From Nemorincola caseinilytica (lineage in GTDB: Bacteria; Bacteroidota; Bacteroidia; Chitinophagales; Chitinophagaceae): 64,000 nucleotides of DNA. The notes below the pieces were generated by a model. It was not told the origin of the DNA, did not search any database, and saw only the letters and a program-made list of their open reading frames with translations. Shown here in pieces: positions 62,403-64,000 of this stretch (position 1 is its first letter; each line of letters opens with the position of its first letter). The stretch spans positions 124,001 to 188,000 of the forward strand of contig NZ_BAABFA010000004.1 of the NCBI RefSeq assembly GCF_039540515.1, written 5' to 3'. The position numbers and the translations under genes were made by a program.

Positions 62403-63152
62403 ATGCAAACAACATCAGACCGTGAGCAGGCCGTAGTGATGCCGAATGCGGCATCGGCACAGAGCAAAAAGGAGCAGGTGGCCGAAATGTTCAATAACAT
62501 TGCGGGCAAGTACGACCTTCTGAACCATCTTCTTTCTCTGGGTATAGACAAGACATGGAGGAAGAAGGCCATAGCCGTGGTAAGCGCCATAAAGCCTGCT
62601 GCTATACTGGATATAGCTACCGGTACCGGCGACCTGGCCATAGCCGCCGCGCGCGCTACCGATGCGCATGTGACAGGCCTGGATATAGCGGTACAGATGC
62701 TGGACCATGGCCGGAAGAAAATAAGCGAGCTGGGGCTGGACAAATGCATAGCCATGCAGCAGGGCGATAGCGAAGCGCTGCCTTTCGAGGCCAATAGCTT
62801 CGATGCGGTGATGTGTGCCTATGGTGTGCGCAACTTCGAGAACCTGGAGGCAGGCCTGCGCGAGATGCAGCGGGTGATGCGCCCCGGCGGGCAACTGGCC
62901 ATACTGGAATTCTCATCTCCCACGGCCTTTCCCGTGAAGCAGCTCTACGGCATGTACTTCAAATATGTGCTGCCTGCTATAGGACGCATGGTGTCTAAAC
63001 ATAGCAGGGCATATACCTACCTGCCCGAATCGGTACAGGCATTCCCTGATGGGCAGCGTTTCTGCGATATACTTACCAAATGCGGTTTCAGCAAGGCCAA
63101 TGCACGCCCGCTGACCCTGGGTGTGACCACGCTGTATACAGCCACCAAATAA
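62403..63152 (+). CDS. menG: Demethylmenaquinone methyltransferase
   Basis: 249 residues, UbiE/MenG family. SAM-dependent methylation of demethylmenaquinone to menaquinone, the respiratory quinone of these bacteria. Motif I is LDIATGTGD (69-77); FDAVMCAYGVRNFENLEAGLREMQRVMRPGGQLAILEFS and the C-terminal RPLTLGVTTLY are the family signatures. I take the ATG at 62403; the TTG at 62394 lies inside the -7 element. No other men gene is adjacent. Confidence 0.92.
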   Translation: MQTTSDREQAVVMPNAASAQSKKEQVAEMFNNIAGKYDLLNHLLSLGIDKTWRKKAIAVVSAIKPAAILDIATGTGDLAIAAARATDAHVTGLDIAVQMLDHGRKKISELGLDKCIAMQQGDSEALPFEANSFDAVMCAYGVRNFENLEAGLREMQRVMRPGGQLAILEFSSPTAFPVKQLYGMYFKYVLPAIGRMVSKHSRAYTYLPESVQAFPDGQRFCDILTKCGFSKANARPLTLGVTTLYTATK

Positions 63153-63160
63153 AGCTTCGG

Positions 63161-63889
63161 TTAAAAGTATTTTTCTACTGTAAGGCCGTAATTCAGAAGC
63201 GTATTCTCGCGCCCTGTACGGTTAAAACGGTTGTAGGTATAGGTGGTATTCAGCGACAACCATTTGCGCACCTTTACACCCAGCGTGGCATTGCTGCGTA
63301 TTATGTAGTCTGTAGAAGAATTGAACGAATTCTGGTAAAAAGACATGCTGCTGATGGTGACCATATCTTTTATCACGAACCTGAACGACAAGCGGAACGA
63401 ATTGCGGTAAGTACTGTACTTGTCCGTAGAGTCTGCCAGTATGATGTTGCTGTTCTCATAAATGATACCGTCGCTCACGTTCAGGTAAGCATTTTTAGTA
63501 TCCAGTATATTGTACGCTATGCCAGCGCCCGCCTGGTACTGGTCTATTATCTTCAGCGAGAAGCTGGACGTATAGTTGGCAAGCCCCCAATAGTAAAAGT
63601 TGGGAAATGTCTTGTACAGGTTGATGTCGGCAGTGGCCACTACGTCATTGTTGGTAAGGTTGCCCTGCTGCTGGCCATACAGCCAGCTCACATTGCCATT
63701 GCAGGCATAGGCTTTTTGCCGTATACCCAGCTTCAGCATATTCGACAGCACGAAAGAGCTGTTGGTAGTGGTCTTGTTGTATGTGCCGGTAGATACCAGC
63801 CCCGCATAGTGGTGTACAGAGTCGCTATACTGGGCATGGCACAGCATAGCGCCACATACCGCCGGCAACAGTAGTAGATACTTCCTCAT
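63161..63889 (-). CDS. DUF481-like exported barrel protein
   Basis: 242 residues. The signal peptide is about 1-19 (ending CHAQ). The rest is strand-rich with alternating aromatic residues, ending LLNYGLTVEKYF. The pattern and length suit DUF481-type small outer-membrane barrels. The terminal Phe fits BAM-dependent insertion. It converges on menG with 8 bp between the stops. Function unknown. Confidence 0.7.
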   Translation of the reverse strand: MRKYLLLLPAVCGAMLCHAQYSDSVHHYAGLVSTGTYNKTTTNSSFVLSNMLKLGIRQKAYACNGNVSWLYGQQQGNLTNNDVVATADINLYKTFPNFYYWGLANYTSSFSLKIIDQYQAGAGIAYNILDTKNAYLNVSDGIIYENSNIILADSTDKYSTYRNSFRLSFRFVIKDMVTISSMSFYQNSFNSSTDYIIRSNATLGVKVRKWLSLNTTYTYNRFNRTGRENTLLNYGLTVEKYF

Positions 63890-63915
63890 AGTAATGTAAA
63901 GGTACTAACAGCTGC

Positions 63916-64000
63916 TTAGCCCAGCTGTTTCCACGCCATGATGCCGCCTGTAAGATTCACTACATTGGTAAAGCCTGCCTGCTCCAGCATCAGCCCGGCC
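63916..64000 (-). CDS. C-terminal end of a rhodanese-domain protein
   Basis: The last 28 residues on the minus strand (about A-G-L-M-L-E-Q-A-G-F then NVVNLTGGIMAWKQLG) match the end of a rhodanese-like domain, G-F-x-x-V-x-N-L-x-G-G-I-x-A-W. The start and the active-site Cys lie outside the window. Confidence 0.85.
   Translation of the reverse strand, partial: AGLMLEQAGFTNVVNLTGGIMAWKQLG

Overview
The window looks like a chromosomal segment of a Bacteroidota, most likely a Chitinophagales-type organism. I infer this from five secreted proteins with type IX secretion (T9SS) C-terminal sorting domains, TAnnTTTG-type -7 promoter elements before many genes, a eukaryotic-type citrate synthase, and families typical of the phylum (DUF6029, DUF5916, DUF4394, PF14905 barrels). 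Coding density is ordinary, most genes are chromosomal housekeeping or envelope genes, and isoleucine is very often encoded by ATA. I see no prophage, intact insertion sequence, CRISPR array or rRNA operon.

Layout. 1-975: the end of an unidentified gene, then about 870 bp of noncoding DNA with a ~51-bp tandem repeat. 976-3949 (minus): an alkyltransferase-like protein, a DUF5522 protein, trmB, the SRP RNA gene (ffs) and an RsmF-like rRNA methyltransferase. 4116-14756: envelope and periplasmic genes (thioredoxin-like proteins, a DUF4349 lipoprotein, a polysaccharide deacetylase, DUF6029 and DUF5916 proteins, small barrels), then purM and a YdeI-like protein. 14757-15279: a noncoding stretch with three 21-bp direct repeats, a promoter-like element and terminators, which together suggest an undescribed RNA. 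15280-24151: a WD40 protein, citrate synthase, two tRNA-Val genes, an OmpA protein, a deoxyhypusine-synthase-like protein, a polytopic membrane protein and a di-heme peroxidase.

24310-29649 is a giant T9SS-exported purple-acid-phosphatase-like protein. 29766-35794 has a rhomboid protease, an APC permease followed at once by a class B1 metallo-beta-lactamase lipoprotein, small secreted proteins and a cysteine desulfurase. 35873-42185 has a T9SS protein, murB, a TonB-receptor-like barrel and a GbsR/MarR regulator. 42387-44000 is the most accessory-looking part: two small membrane proteins (the second broken by a 5-bp tandem duplication), an AT-rich orphan ORF, and a decayed tRNA. 44162-49446 has a DUF4394 T9SS protein, an alpha/beta hydrolase, and a BlaI-M56 regulatory pair with two matching operator dyads.

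49579-64000: truA, a very large PKD-repeat/glycine-rich T9SS protein followed at once by an OmpA/TSP3 outer-membrane protein, an M1 peptidase, a small basic protein, lpxK, another T9SS protein, a probably leaderless menG, a DUF481-like protein, and the end of a rhodanese. The strongest leads are the BlaI/M56 operon with twin operators and a non-PBP sensor, the B1 beta-lactamase, the repeat-promoter-terminator unit near 15 kb, the TATGG frameshift, and the tRNA scar next to the AT-rich ORF. I did not find a clear multi-gene defence or biosynthetic system.
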